A stretch of DNA of 64,000 nucleotides, taken from contig NZ_JAKTNS010000009.1 in NCBI RefSeq assembly GCF_022760915.1, positions 1 to 64,000 on the forward strand. The letters run 5' to 3'. The notes under the pieces were generated by a model that saw only the letters and a list, made by a program, of their open reading frames with translations, was not told the origin of the DNA and did no database searches. Both the position numbers and the translations under genes were made by a program. Below, in pieces: positions 35,068 to 43,616 of the stretch (positions are counted from its first letter, which is position 1; the number at the start of each line of letters is the position of its first letter). This DNA comes from Thermus thalpophilus (lineage in GTDB: Bacteria > Deinococcota > Deinococci > Deinococcales > Thermaceae).

Positions 35068-35595
35068 GTGCGCTTCCTGGCGCTTCTTCCCCTTTTCCTC
35101 CTGGCCTTGGCCCAGGCCTTCCCCCCAGGGGGAGGCCGCTACGCCTACTCCGACAGGACGCTCCAGGAACTCCTCCCGCACCCGGAGGGCTTCCGCCTGC
35201 GCTACCGGAAGGAAGGGCGGGTATTCCGGGAAGACCGGCTCCGCCTCGCCCCGGAAGGGGTGTACCTCCTGGGGGTGAGCTTCCCGGAGGGGTATTTCCC
35301 CTTTGACCCTCCCCTCCTCCTCTACCCAAACCCCTTGGGTCCGGGGGTGGCCTGGGGGGGAAGCGCCCGCTTCCTTGGGCAACGGGTGGCCCTCTCCGCC
35401 CGGGTGGAGGGCGTGGAGGGGGTAAAGGTGAGGGCGGGTGCCTTCAACGCCTACCGGGTGCGGGTGGCCTACACCACGGAGAAGGGAGGAACCGACCTCA
35501 AGGAGCTCTACCTGGTTCCGGGCCTGGGGGTGGTGGCCTACCGGGCGGGGGAGGCTTGGGTGGAGCTCCTCCGCTTCACCCCAGGTGCGCCTTGA
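35068..35595 (+). CDS. Secreted protein of unknown function
   Basis: 175 aa, GTG start directly following the proC stop. It has a signal peptide (MRFLALLPLFLLALAQA, cleavage near residue 17). The mature part is beta-rich, with repeated aromatic/charged strands (GFRLRYRKEGRVFREDRL, AYRVRVAYTTEKGGTDLKELYLVPGLGVVAYRAG). The C-terminal pattern resembles bacterial lipid- or substrate-binding beta-sandwich proteins, but I recognise no named family. It converges with and overlaps the GT2 gene by 20 bp. Confidence 0.7.
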   Translation: MRFLALLPLFLLALAQAFPPGGGRYAYSDRTLQELLPHPEGFRLRYRKEGRVFREDRLRLAPEGVYLLGVSFPEGYFPFDPPLLLYPNPLGPGVAWGGSARFLGQRVALSARVEGVEGVKVRAGAFNAYRVRVAYTTEKGGTDLKELYLVPGLGVVAYRAGEAWVELLRFTPGAP

Positions 35596-36208
35596 AGGAG
35601 TAGCGGAGGATCTCCCAATACATCCGCATCCGGTGGAGAAGCCCGGGGAGAAGGCCCCGCTTTTCCTCCTTCATCACCTGGCTCACCCCGGGAAGGGGCA
35701 GGTAGCGCACCCGCCAGCCCTGGGCCTTGGCGTGGCGGGTGAGGAGGAGCTCCAGGTCGTAGCGGGCTTTTTCCAGGCCCGGCACCCCCCGTAGCGCCCC
35801 CGTGCCCAGGGCCCTCTGCCCAGAGAGGAAGGGGGTGAGGCGCATGGCCAAATCCGTGGAAAGCCGCCCCCCCTGGAAGACGCCCACGGTCATCTCCGCC
35901 TCGCCGGCGCGCACGGGGTCCAGGAGGGCCTGGAGGTGTTCGGGCTTGAGCCCAAGGAGATCGGCGTCCAGGAGGATCACGTAAGGGGTGGCCACCCGCC
36001 CGAGCCCGGTGGCGATGGCCCCGCCCTTGCCCCGGTTCTCGGGGAGGCGCACCACCTCCGCCCCCGCCTCCTCGGCCCTTTGGGCCGTGCCGTCCTTGGA
36101 GCCGTCGTCCGCCACCACCACGGGAAAGCCCGCCTCCCGGGCCACCCGCACCACCCGGGCGATGGTGGCCTCCTCGTTGAAGGCGGGGATGAGGACCGTG
36201 GCCTCCAT
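35576..36208 (-). CDS. Glycosyltransferase family 2
   Basis: 210 aa GT-A fold enzyme. Marks are VLIPAFNEEATIARVV, VVVADDGSKDGTAQRAEEAGAEVVRLPENRGKGGAIATGL and the metal-binding D-A-D in VILLDADLLGL. Short soluble GT2 enzymes of this type transfer sugars from NDP donors to polyprenyl phosphate or glycolipids. Hydrophobic C-terminal anchors like those of DPM synthase are lacking. Its start touches the stop of rseP (the coding ends share three bases), so it is probably transcribed at the end of the cdsA-dxr-rseP operon. Confidence 0.88.
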   Translation of the reverse strand: MEATVLIPAFNEEATIARVVRVAREAGFPVVVADDGSKDGTAQRAEEAGAEVVRLPENRGKGGAIATGLGRVATPYVILLDADLLGLKPEHLQALLDPVRAGEAEMTVGVFQGGRLSTDLAMRLTPFLSGQRALGTGALRGVPGLEKARYDLELLLTRHAKAQGWRVRYLPLPGVSQVMKEEKRGLLPGLLHRMRMYWEILRYSFKAHLG

Positions 36209-37218
36209 CAGCCCCCCAGAAGCCGCCTCAGGTCCTGGAAGGTGACCAGGAGGACGAGGAGGATGAGGAAGAGGAAGCCTAGGTAGTGGACCACCGCCTC
36301 CTGCTCGGGGCGGATGCGGAAGAGGCGGGCGAGGGCGAGGAGGAGGATCCGCCCCCCGTCCAGGGCGGGGATGGGGAGGAGGTTGAAGAGGGCCAGGGAG
36401 AGGTTGATGGCCGCCGCGAGCTCCACCAGGCGCAAAAGCCCCTCCTGCGCCGCTCTGCCCGTTTCCGCCACGATGCCCACCGGCCCCATGACCCCGCTAT
36501 CCGGGTTGCCGGAGAGGACCCCAAGGAGCCCCCCCACCAGGGCCCGCACCATCTCCGGGCCGAAGGCCAGGGTGCGGCCCGCCGCCAAGGCGAGCCCTTC
36601 CCCAAAGCCCACCTTGCGGTAGACCACCTCCGGCTGGTAAACCACCCCAAGCCGCTCCATCCCCGCTTCCCAGGTGAGGGTGAGCTGGACCACTTCCCCC
36701 CGGCGCAGGAGGGAGAGGGTGTGGGTGCCGGGGGTCTTGACCCGCTCCAGGTCCTGGGGCCTTTGGAAGGGGGTGCCGTCCACGGCGAAGAGGACGTCCC
36801 CGGGCTTTAGCCCCACGCCTTCCGCCACGCTTCCCGGCACCACCTCCAAGACCACCGCCCGCCCCGTGGCCTCGGGCACCCCTTGGGCGCTGAAGAGGTA
36901 GCCCAAAAGCCCCCAGGCCAGGAGGACGTTCATCCCCACCCCGGCCACCAGGACGAAGAGCTTGCCCAAGAAGGGGAGGGTGTCGTACCCCCGGCCCCGC
37001 TCCTCGGGGAGGAGCCCCTCAATGTCGGCGTAGCCGCCCAAGGGGATGGCGGAAAGCCGCCACTCGGTGCCGAAGGCTTCCCGCCGCAGGAGGACGGGGC
37101 CGAAGCCCACGCTGAAGGCCTTGACCCGCACCCCCTGGAGGCGGGCGGCCAGGTAGTGCCCGAGCTCGTGGACGAAGACGCTCACGCCGATGATGAGGAG
37201 GAACCAAAGAAGGCTCAT
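36208..37218 (-). CDS. rseP: Site-2 protease RseP-like (M50B)
   Basis: 336 aa integral membrane protease. TM1 carries the zinc motif (VSVFVHELGHYLAARL, HELGH). A periplasmic PDZ domain occupies about 115-200 (VVPGSVAEGVGLKPGDVLFAVDGTPF), and the third-ligand motif FNLLPIPALDGGRIL is near the C-terminus. It cuts transmembrane substrates such as anti-sigma factors and signal-peptide remnants. The ATG at 37218 overlaps the dxr stop (ATGA). A longer in-frame start inside dxr would add a hydrophilic, unconserved leader. Confidence 0.92.
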   Translation of the reverse strand: MSLLWFLLIIGVSVFVHELGHYLAARLQGVRVKAFSVGFGPVLLRREAFGTEWRLSAIPLGGYADIEGLLPEERGRGYDTLPFLGKLFVLVAGVGMNVLLAWGLLGYLFSAQGVPEATGRAVVLEVVPGSVAEGVGLKPGDVLFAVDGTPFQRPQDLERVKTPGTHTLSLLRRGEVVQLTLTWEAGMERLGVVYQPEVVYRKVGFGEGLALAAGRTLAFGPEMVRALVGGLLGVLSGNPDSGVMGPVGIVAETGRAAQEGLLRLVELAAAINLSLALFNLLPIPALDGGRILLLALARLFRIRPEQEAVVHYLGFLFLILLVLLVTFQDLRRLLGG

Positions 37219-38318
37219 GTCCACCTCTTGGCCTCTTCCCGGGCCCAAGCGTCCACGGCGAAGAGGTTCTCCCATGTTAGGGGAAGGGTGGGGGTGGCTT
37301 CCAGGACCCGGGCGAGGATCGCTGGGATGCGGGTGAAGGGGATGCGACCCGCCAAGAAGGCCTCCACCGCCACCTCGTCGGCGGCGGAGACCGCCACCTG
37401 GGCCACCCCGCCCCTCCTTCCCGCCTCATAGGCTACCTCTAAGGCAGGGAAGCGGTTGGGGTCGGGCTCCAGGAACTCCAAGACCCCGGGGAGGGGAAGG
37501 TCTTTTAGGGGGGTTTCCGCCCGCTCGGGGTGGGTGAGGGCGTACTGGATGAAAAGCCGCATGTCCGTGGGGCCGAGCTGGGCTTTGAGGTTGCCGTCGG
37601 TGAAGCGCACCAGGCCGTGGACGTAGGCCTGGGGGTGGATGAGGACCTTGATCCTTTCCAAAGGGAAGCGGAAGAGCTCCTTGGCCTCCAGGACCTCGAG
37701 GCCCTTGTTGAAGAGGGTGGCGGAGTCTACGGTGACCTTGGGGCCCATCTTCCAACGGGGGTGGTTCAGGGCCATCTCCGGGGTCACCTGGGAGAGGTCC
37801 GCCGGTTCCTTGAGGAAGGGCCCTCCGCTGGCGGTGAGGATGAGCTCGGCCACGTCCTCCCGCCTTTCCCCCAAAAGGGCCTGGAAGAGGGCGGAGTGCT
37901 CCGAGTCCACGGGAAGGACCTCGGCCCCGTGGGCCTCCGCTTCCTGCCAGAGGAGGGGCCCCGCCGCCACCATGGCCTCCTTGTTGGCCAGGGCGAGGCG
38001 CTTGCCGCTTCTCACCGCCGCCCGGGTGGGGGAGAGGCCCGCCAGGCCCGGGATGGCCGCCACCGCCACCTCCGCCTCGAGGGCGGCCACCTCCTCCGGG
38101 GTGCCGAGCTTTAGCCCGGGAAAGCGCGCCTTGAGCGCGGGGTGCAAGCTTTCCTCCGCCGCCACCAGGAGGGGCTCCCACTCGGCGATCTGCTGGGAAA
38201 GCGCCTCCAGGTTCTTCCCCGCCGCTAGGCCCACCACCTTGTAGCCCCGCCAGCGGCAGACCTCCAGGGCCTGCCGGCCGATGGAGCCCGTGGAACCCAG
38301 GATCACGACCCTTTTCAT
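37215..38318 (-). CDS. dxr: 1-Deoxy-D-xylulose 5-phosphate reductoisomerase
   Basis: 367 aa, NADPH-dependent enzyme forming MEP in isoprenoid synthesis. The N-terminal nucleotide motif is VVILGSTGSIGRQALEV. Catalytic segments include ALANKEAMVAAG, VDSEHSALFQAL with the metal-binding aspartate and glutamate, LTASGGPF and HPRWKMGPKVTVDSATLFNKGLEVLEAKELF. It overlaps cdsA by 4 bp and rseP by 4 bp in the conserved bacterial order cdsA-dxr-rseP. Confidence 0.96.
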   Translation of the reverse strand: MKRVVILGSTGSIGRQALEVCRWRGYKVVGLAAGKNLEALSQQIAEWEPLLVAAEESLHPALKARFPGLKLGTPEEVAALEAEVAVAAIPGLAGLSPTRAAVRSGKRLALANKEAMVAAGPLLWQEAEAHGAEVLPVDSEHSALFQALLGERREDVAELILTASGGPFLKEPADLSQVTPEMALNHPRWKMGPKVTVDSATLFNKGLEVLEAKELFRFPLERIKVLIHPQAYVHGLVRFTDGNLKAQLGPTDMRLFIQYALTHPERAETPLKDLPLPGVLEFLEPDPNRFPALEVAYEAGRRGGVAQVAVSAADEVAVEAFLAGRIPFTRIPAILARVLEATPTLPLTWENLFAVDAWAREEAKRWT

Positions 38319-39145
38319 GTGAAGAGCACCACCAGAAAGTACGTGAGGGGGAAGGTGAAAAGCAGGCTATCTATGCGGTCCAAAAGCCCCCCGTGCCCGG
38401 GAAGGAAGCGCCCGGAGTCCTTTACCCCGGCGAAGCGCTTGAGCATGGACTCCGCCAGGTCGCCCAGTTGCGCCGCCAAGGAGAGGAGGAGGCTAAAGAG
38501 CCAGAGCTCCAAAAGGCCGAAGGGAAACACCTCCCGCACCATTCCCGTGTAGGCCAAGAGGGCCAGAAAGCTCACCAGGATGCCGCCCAAGGAGCCTTCC
38601 AGGGTCTTCCCCGGGCTGATCTCCGGGGCGAGCTTCCGGCGGCCAAAGGCCCGGCCCACGAAGTAGGCCCCGATGTCCGTGGCGAAGCTGGCCACGATGG
38701 GGAGGCTTAGGGTCCAAAGGCCCAGGTGGCCATCGGGGGTTTCCCGCAGGAGGAGGACGTAGCCCAGGCTCCAAGGTAGGTAGAGGAAGGCGAAGAGGGT
38801 GAAGACGAAGCGGGTGAGGTCGGCGCCCCGAAGAAGCTCGTAGCTGAAGCTCGCCATGAGGAAAAGCCCCAAGGCCACCTCCCGCCAGGGGACCTGGGGA
38901 AAGTGCCAGTAAAGGGCGGGCAAGGAAAAGAGGTAGACGCCCACGCCCCCCAGGTAGAAAAGGGGCAGATTGAGACGGATGTCCCGCCGGGCCAGCATCT
39001 CCTTGAGTTCCAGCCCCCCCAGGAGGAGGACCAGGACCAAGGTGGGCAGGATGAGGGCCACCCCGGCCCAGAGGACGAGGAGGAGAAGCCCCGCCCCCAC
39101 CAAGGCGGAAACCACCCGGGTGGGGAGGTCCTCCCGTCCGGTCAT
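38315..39145 (-). CDS. cdsA: Phosphatidate cytidylyltransferase
   Basis: 276 aa membrane protein with about eight helices. It makes CDP-diacylglycerol from CTP and phosphatidate. The C-terminal signature is present in order: DIGAYFVGRAFGRRKLAPEISPGKTLEGSLGG, then SMLKRFAGVKDSGRFLPGHGGLLDRIDSLLF, with the essential lysine and aspartates. uppS, which often lies between frr and cdsA, is missing here: only 69 bp separate cdsA from frr. Confidence 0.95.
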   Translation of the reverse strand: MTGREDLPTRVVSALVGAGLLLLVLWAGVALILPTLVLVLLLGGLELKEMLARRDIRLNLPLFYLGGVGVYLFSLPALYWHFPQVPWREVALGLFLMASFSYELLRGADLTRFVFTLFAFLYLPWSLGYVLLLRETPDGHLGLWTLSLPIVASFATDIGAYFVGRAFGRRKLAPEISPGKTLEGSLGGILVSFLALLAYTGMVREVFPFGLLELWLFSLLLSLAAQLGDLAESMLKRFAGVKDSGRFLPGHGGLLDRIDSLLFTFPLTYFLVVLFT

Positions 39146-39214
39146 CCCGAACCCCCAGCAAAGGGGGGCGGCTTGCCCACCCCTAGCGCCGGCACCCCGC
39201 CCCTCGCCCTGGGC

Positions 39215-39772
39215 CTAGCCCAGGATCTCCTGCTCCTTCTTCTCCAAAAGCTCGTCCGCCTTGGCGATGAACTCGTCGGTGATCTTCTGGATCTCCGCCT
39301 CGGCCCGCTTGGTGTCGTCCTCGGAGAGGTGGAGGTCCTTGGCGAGCTTTTTGAGCTTTTCCAGGGCCTCGCGCCGGATGTTGCGGATGGCCACCCGGCC
39401 TTCCTCGGCGTAGTGCCGGGCCGCCTTGACGAGCTCCTTGCGCCTTTCCTCCGTGAGGGGGGGGATGTTGATGTAAAGGGCGTCCCCCTTGTTGGCGGGG
39501 TTGAGGCCGAGGTCGGAGTCGCGGATGGCTTTTTCAATGGCTTTTAAGGCGTTTTGGTCCCAGGACTGGACCACCAGGGTCCGGGCGTCCGGGGCGCTGA
39601 CGGTGGCGATCTGGTTGAGGGGGACGTGGGTGCCGTAGTACTCCACCTTGAGGTGGAGGAGAAGCGCGGGGTTGGCCCGCCCCGAGCGCAGGCCCGCCAG
39701 GTTGTGCTCCAGGGCCTCGAGGCTCTTTTGCATGTGGCTTCGGGTTTCCGCGTACAGCTCCTTCAGGGTCAT
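39215..39772 (-). CDS. frr: Ribosome recycling factor
   Basis: 185 aa, the standard length. Domain I segments include MQKSLEALEHNLAGLRSGRANPALL and the C-terminal coiled coil (AEIQKITDEFIAKADELLEKKEQEIL). Domain II includes YYGTHVPLNQIATVSAPDARTLVVQ. With EF-G it splits post-termination ribosomes. The ATG follows AAGGAGG at good spacing, and the gene follows pyrH by 12 bp. Confidence 0.97.
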   Translation of the reverse strand: MTLKELYAETRSHMQKSLEALEHNLAGLRSGRANPALLLHLKVEYYGTHVPLNQIATVSAPDARTLVVQSWDQNALKAIEKAIRDSDLGLNPANKGDALYINIPPLTEERRKELVKAARHYAEEGRVAIRNIRREALEKLKKLAKDLHLSEDDTKRAEAEIQKITDEFIAKADELLEKKEQEILG

Positions 39773-39784
39773 GGCGCCTCCTTT

Positions 39785-40489
39785 CTAGGTGTGGATGAGG
39801 GTGCCCACCTTTTCCCCCTGGATAATACCCACCAAGGCGCCCGGCTTGAAGATGTCAAACACCACGATGGGAAGCCCCGCCTCCATGCACAGGGTGATGG
39901 CGGTGGTGTCCATGACCTGGAGGCCGCGGTTTAGGACCTCCAGGTAGGTGAGCTCGTCGAAGCGCACGGCGTTTGGGTTCTTGCGGGGGTCATCGGAGTA
40001 AACCCCGTCCACCTTGTTCTTGGCCATGAGGACCACCTCGGCCCCCACCTCCAAGGCCCTGAGGGCGGCGGCGGTGTCGGTGGAGAAGAAGGGGTTGCCC
40101 GTGCCCCCGCCGAAGATGACGATGCGCTCTTTCTCCAGGTGCCTCAAGGCGCGGCGGCGGATGTAGGGCTCCGCCACCTGGGTGATGGTGAGGGCGGTCT
40201 GGACCCGGGTGGGGATGCCCAAGGCCTCCAGGGCGTCCTGCAGGGCCAGGGCGTTCATGATGGTGGCCAGCATGCCGATGTAGTCGGCGGTGGCCCGGTC
40301 CATGCCCACGCCTTGGCGGGCCCCGCGCCAGAGATTCCCAGCCCCGATGACGATGGCGAGCTGCACCCCGGTTTCGTAGGCGGCCTTGATCTCCCGGGCC
40401 AAGGCCTTGGTGGCCTCGGGCTCTATGCCGAAGCCGTTGGAGGTTAGGAACTCGCCGGAAAGCTTGAGGAGGACGCGCTTGTACTTCAT
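39785..40489 (-). CDS. pyrH: UMP kinase
   Basis: 234 aa kinase of the amino-acid-kinase fold, phosphorylating UMP in pyrimidine nucleotide synthesis. Marks are YKRVLLKLSGEFLTS, VIGAGNLWRGARQGVGMDRATADYIGMLATIMNALALQDALE and IFGGGTGNPFFSTDTAAALRA. No Shine-Dalgarno is obvious before its ATG, which lies 9 bp downstream of an intrinsic terminator that ends the rpsB-tsf transcript. Its expression must depend on read-through or on a promoter hidden in that hairpin. Confidence 0.96.
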   Translation of the reverse strand: MKYKRVLLKLSGEFLTSNGFGIEPEATKALAREIKAAYETGVQLAIVIGAGNLWRGARQGVGMDRATADYIGMLATIMNALALQDALEALGIPTRVQTALTITQVAEPYIRRRALRHLEKERIVIFGGGTGNPFFSTDTAAALRALEVGAEVVLMAKNKVDGVYSDDPRKNPNAVRFDELTYLEVLNRGLQVMDTTAITLCMEAGLPIVVFDIFKPGALVGIIQGEKVGTLIHT

Positions 40490-40498
40490 GGCTCTAGG

Positions 40499-40530
40499 AA
40501 AAACCGGGGCCCTTGGGGTTTGGGCCCCGG
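40499..40530 (-). terminator. Intrinsic terminator between tsf and pyrH
   Basis: Minus strand: 9-bp perfect stem (CCGGGGCCC at 40530-40522 with GGGCCCCGG at 40512-40504), loop AAACCCCAA, then TTTTT. It is a textbook intrinsic terminator that should reduce read-through from the r-protein operon into pyrH. Confidence 0.85.
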
Positions 40531-40544
40531 CTTGGCCGCATGGC

Positions 40545-41131
40545 TTACGCCCCCAGTTCCAGGCGGCAGAAGCGCCGCACCACGATGTTTTCCCCGGTCT
40601 TGGCGATGGCCTCTTGGATGAGCTCCTTCACCTTGACCTTCTCGTCCTTGACGAAGGGCTGTTCCAGGAGGACCACCTCCTCCAGGTACTTCTTCAGGCG
40701 GCCTTCGGCGATCTTCTCGGCGATCTGCTGCGGCTTGCCCTCGTTGAGGGCGGCCTGGATGTAGATCTGCCGCTCCTTCTCCAGCTCCTCCGCCGGGATC
40801 TCCTCGGCGGAGATGTAGCGGGGGTTCATCATGGCGATGTGCATAGCCAGGTCCTTGGCCAAGGCCTGGAAGAGCTCGTTGCGGGCCACGAAGTCGGTTT
40901 CGCAGTTGAGCTCCACCAGGACGCCCACCCGCTGGTTGTGGTGGATGTAGTGGCCGATGATCCCTTCGCGGGCCTCCCGCTCCGCCTTCTTGGCGGCCTT
41001 CATGGCCCCCCGCTCCCGGAGGAGCTGCACCGCCTTTTCCTCGTTCCAGCCGGCGTCCTCGAGGGCCTTCTTCACGTCCATCATCCCGGCCCCCGTGGCC
41101 TCGCGCAGCTTCTTGATGAGTTCCATCTGGC

Positions 41132-41135
<4 letters not shown>
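40545..41135 (-). CDS. tsf: Elongation factor Ts
   Basis: 196 aa, the short form typical of Thermus (E. coli is 282 aa) because only one copy of the core subdomain is kept. Marks are LIKKLREATGAGMMDVKKALEDAGWNEEKAVQLLRERG with the TDFV-type loop later (NCETDFVARNELFQ). It exchanges GDP on EF-Tu. It overlaps rpsB by 4 bp and is followed by a strong terminator. Confidence 0.97.
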
Positions 41136-41917
<782 letters not shown>

Positions 41918-42015
41918 ATTCCTCCCGTTCGGGGAAGGTTGGGCTTGGCGTTACCCGTGCGCCGGCCTCGTTCCCGCAGGACCTTCCCCTGCCTGACGGG
42001 CTGGTCCGGCACACC
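41918..42015 (-). promoter_or_regulatory. rpsB 5' leader (possible S2 autoregulatory site)
   Basis: Leader of about 98 nt from the predicted start to the rpsB ATG. It is G+C-rich with complementary blocks (GGGGAAGGTCC and related CCTTCCCC tracts) that can fold against one another. S2 operons in many bacteria carry a feedback leader. I cannot match a named leader motif, so this is only a candidate. Confidence 0.3.
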
Positions 42016-42021
42016 TCTCCG

Positions 42022-42050
42022 ATTATAGGGGGGCTTTCCCCTTTGCGTAA
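42022..42050 (-). promoter_or_regulatory. rpsB promoter
   Basis: Minus strand TTACGC (42050-42045), 17-bp spacer, perfect TATAAT (42027-42022). Its -35 shares bases with the -35 of the divergent tRNA-Ala promoter (TTGCGT at 42043-42048). Confidence 0.8.
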
Positions 42051-42071
42051 GCCCCCCCTTTGGGCTATACT
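42043..42071 (+). promoter_or_regulatory. tRNA-Ala promoter
   Basis: TTGCGT (42043-42048), 17-bp spacer, TATACT (42066-42071). Transcription would begin about 5 nt before the tRNA at 42083. Confidence 0.75.
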
Positions 42072-42082
42072 CCCTAGGGCAT

Positions 42083-42157
42083 GGGGCGGTAGCTCAGAGG
42101 GAGAGCACCCGCCTTGCAAGCGGGAGGTCAGGGGTTCAAATCCCCTCCGCTCCACCA
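42083..42157 (+). tRNA. tRNA-Ala (anticodon TGC)
   Basis: 75 nt including an encoded CCA. The acceptor stem GGGGCGG pairs with CCGCTCC (one G-U). The D arm is GCTC/GAGC, the anticodon stem CCCGC/GCGGG with loop CTTGCAA, and the T arm AGGGG-TTCAAAT-CCCCT. The anticodon TGC reads alanine codons GCA/GCG (and others by wobble). A U-tailed terminator follows at once. Confidence 0.97.
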
Positions 42158-42164
42158 GGCACAA

Positions 42165-42189
42165 GGGCCGGGAAACCGGCCCCTTTTTT
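42165..42189 (+). terminator. Intrinsic terminator of tRNA-Ala
   Basis: GGGCCGG (42165-42171), loop GAAA, CCGGCCC (42176-42182), then C and six T (42184-42189). Strong intrinsic terminator ending 11 bp before the next ATG. Confidence 0.9.
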
Positions 42190-42200
42190 ATGATGGCCCT

Positions 42201-43442
42201 ATGGCCCCAAGGATCCTCTTTCTGGGGGCGGGAAACCGGGGTTTCGCCTATGCGCGCCACGCCACCGCCTTGGGGGCGGCGGTGGTGGGGGTGGCCGAGC
42301 CCCGGCGGGAGCGGCGGGAAGCTTTCCAGAAGGCTTTTGGGGTGGAGCGGGCCTTCACCACCTGGCAAGAAGCCCTGGATGCCCCGCGCATAGGGGAGGC
42401 CGCCATCGTGGCCCTCCCCGACCGCCTGCACAAGGAGGCGGCGGTGGCCCTCATGGAGAAGGGCTACCACCTCCTCCTGGAAAAGCCCATCGCCCCCACC
42501 TGGCCCGAGGTGGAGGAGGTGGCGAAGGCCAAGGCGAAAACCGGCCGCCTGGTGGCCGTGGCCCACGTTCTCCGCTACACCCCCTACGCCCAGGCCCTCA
42601 AAGCCCTCCTCCGGGAAGGGGCCATCGGGGAGGTGGTGTCGGCGCAGCACCTGGAGCCCGTGGGCCACTGGCACTACGCCCACAGCTTCGTGCGGGGGAA
42701 CTGGCGGAAGGAGGCGGAGTCCAGCTTCTTCCTTTTGGCCAAGAGCGTGCACGACCTGGACTGGCTCCTTTTCCTCCTGCCGGGGGAGGTGGCGCGGGTG
42801 GCCTCCTTTGGGGGGCTTTACCACTTCCGGCCGGAGCGGAGGCCGGCTGGGGCGGCGGAGCGTTGCCTGGCCTGCCCGGAAGGGGTGGAGCGCCGTTGCC
42901 CCTTTTCCGCCAAGCGCATTTACCTGGAGGCCTTTGACCGGGGGGAGCGGGGCTGGCCCCTGGACGTGGTGGCCTTCCCCCTGACCCGGGAGAACCTCCT
43001 GCGGGCCCTGGAGGAGGGCCCCTACGGGGAGTGCGTGTACCTGGGGAGGAACGACGTGGCGGACCACCAGGTGGTGGTTCTGGAATACAAGGATGGCAAA
43101 ACGGCGAGTTTCCACACGGAAGGGCTATCGCGGATGCGGTTCCGGGAGACCAGGCTTTTCGGCACGGAGGGAGAATTGTACGGGGATGGGCGGTACCTGC
43201 GCCTCTCTCACTTTGTGAAGGGGGAGCGGGTGGTAGACCTGGAGCTGGAGCGGGAAGGCTCCGTGCGCACCGGGCACGGGGGCGGGGACTTTGGGCTCAT
43301 GCGGGCCTTCTTGCAGGCGGTGGCAAAGGAGGACGAAAGCCTCCTAGAGCCCTTCCCCGAGGCGGTCTACGCCCACCGCCTGGCCTTCCTCGCCGAGGAG
43401 GGGCGGCGTTTGGGAAGGGTGATGGAAACACAAGGCCCCTAG
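42201..43442 (+). CDS. Gfo/Idh/MocA family oxidoreductase
   Basis: 413 aa NAD(P)-dependent dehydrogenase-like protein. The N-terminal Rossmann motif is ILFLGAGNRGFAYARHATALG, and the family's EKP motif appears in HLLLEKPIAPTWPEV. The C-terminal region includes SVHDLDWLLFLL and a Cys cluster, RCLACPEGVERRCPFS, seen in many Gfo/Idh relatives and able to bind a metal. The sugar or cyclitol substrate is unknown. The ATG at 42201 is chosen because upstream in-frame sequence runs through the tRNA and its terminator. No Shine-Dalgarno is seen, so expression is probably leaderless or depends on read-through. Confidence 0.87.
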   Translation: MAPRILFLGAGNRGFAYARHATALGAAVVGVAEPRRERREAFQKAFGVERAFTTWQEALDAPRIGEAAIVALPDRLHKEAAVALMEKGYHLLLEKPIAPTWPEVEEVAKAKAKTGRLVAVAHVLRYTPYAQALKALLREGAIGEVVSAQHLEPVGHWHYAHSFVRGNWRKEAESSFFLLAKSVHDLDWLLFLLPGEVARVASFGGLYHFRPERRPAGAAERCLACPEGVERRCPFSAKRIYLEAFDRGERGWPLDVVAFPLTRENLLRALEEGPYGECVYLGRNDVADHQVVVLEYKDGKTASFHTEGLSRMRFRETRLFGTEGELYGDGRYLRLSHFVKGERVVDLELEREGSVRTGHGGGDFGLMRAFLQAVAKEDESLLEPFPEAVYAHRLAFLAEEGRRLGRVMETQGP

Positions 43443-43458
43443 CCTTAGGGCTAGGGGC
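43435..43458. terminator. Hairpin between convergent Gfo/Idh gene and tRNA-Ser
   Basis: A 10-bp stem (43435-43444 with 49-58 of the same block) around the loop TTAG overlaps the stop codon of the oxidoreductase gene. Neither strand has a long T-run, so it may act as a modest bidirectional terminator between convergent units. Confidence 0.5.
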
Positions 43459-43463
43459 GCATT

Positions 43464-43559
<96 letters not shown>

Positions 43560-43573
43560 AAGCGCCGACCTTG

Positions 43574-43602
43574 AGTCTAGCAAGGCCCATTCCTAGCGTC
43601 AA
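43574..43602 (-). promoter_or_regulatory. tRNA-Ser promoter
   Basis: Minus strand TTGACG (43602-43597), 17-bp spacer, TAGACT (43579-43574). The start site would be about 8 nt before the tRNA 5' end. Confidence 0.75.
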
Positions 43603-43603
43603 G

Positions 43604-43609
43604 TAATCT
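43604..43609 (+). promoter_or_regulatory. -10 box for leaderless DHH-nucleotidyltransferase mRNA
   Basis: TAATCT ends 7 nt before the GTG at 43617. There is no Shine-Dalgarno, so transcription probably begins on the start codon. The box lies immediately next to the -35 of the divergent tRNA-Ser promoter. Confidence 0.5.
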
Positions 43610-43616
43610 TAAAGGC

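Noticed and set aside
42114..42200. N-terminal extension of the Gfo/Idh protein through the tRNA-Ala gene
   Set aside because: The extension would translate tRNA and terminator sequence; the Rossmann motif begins right after ATG 42201.
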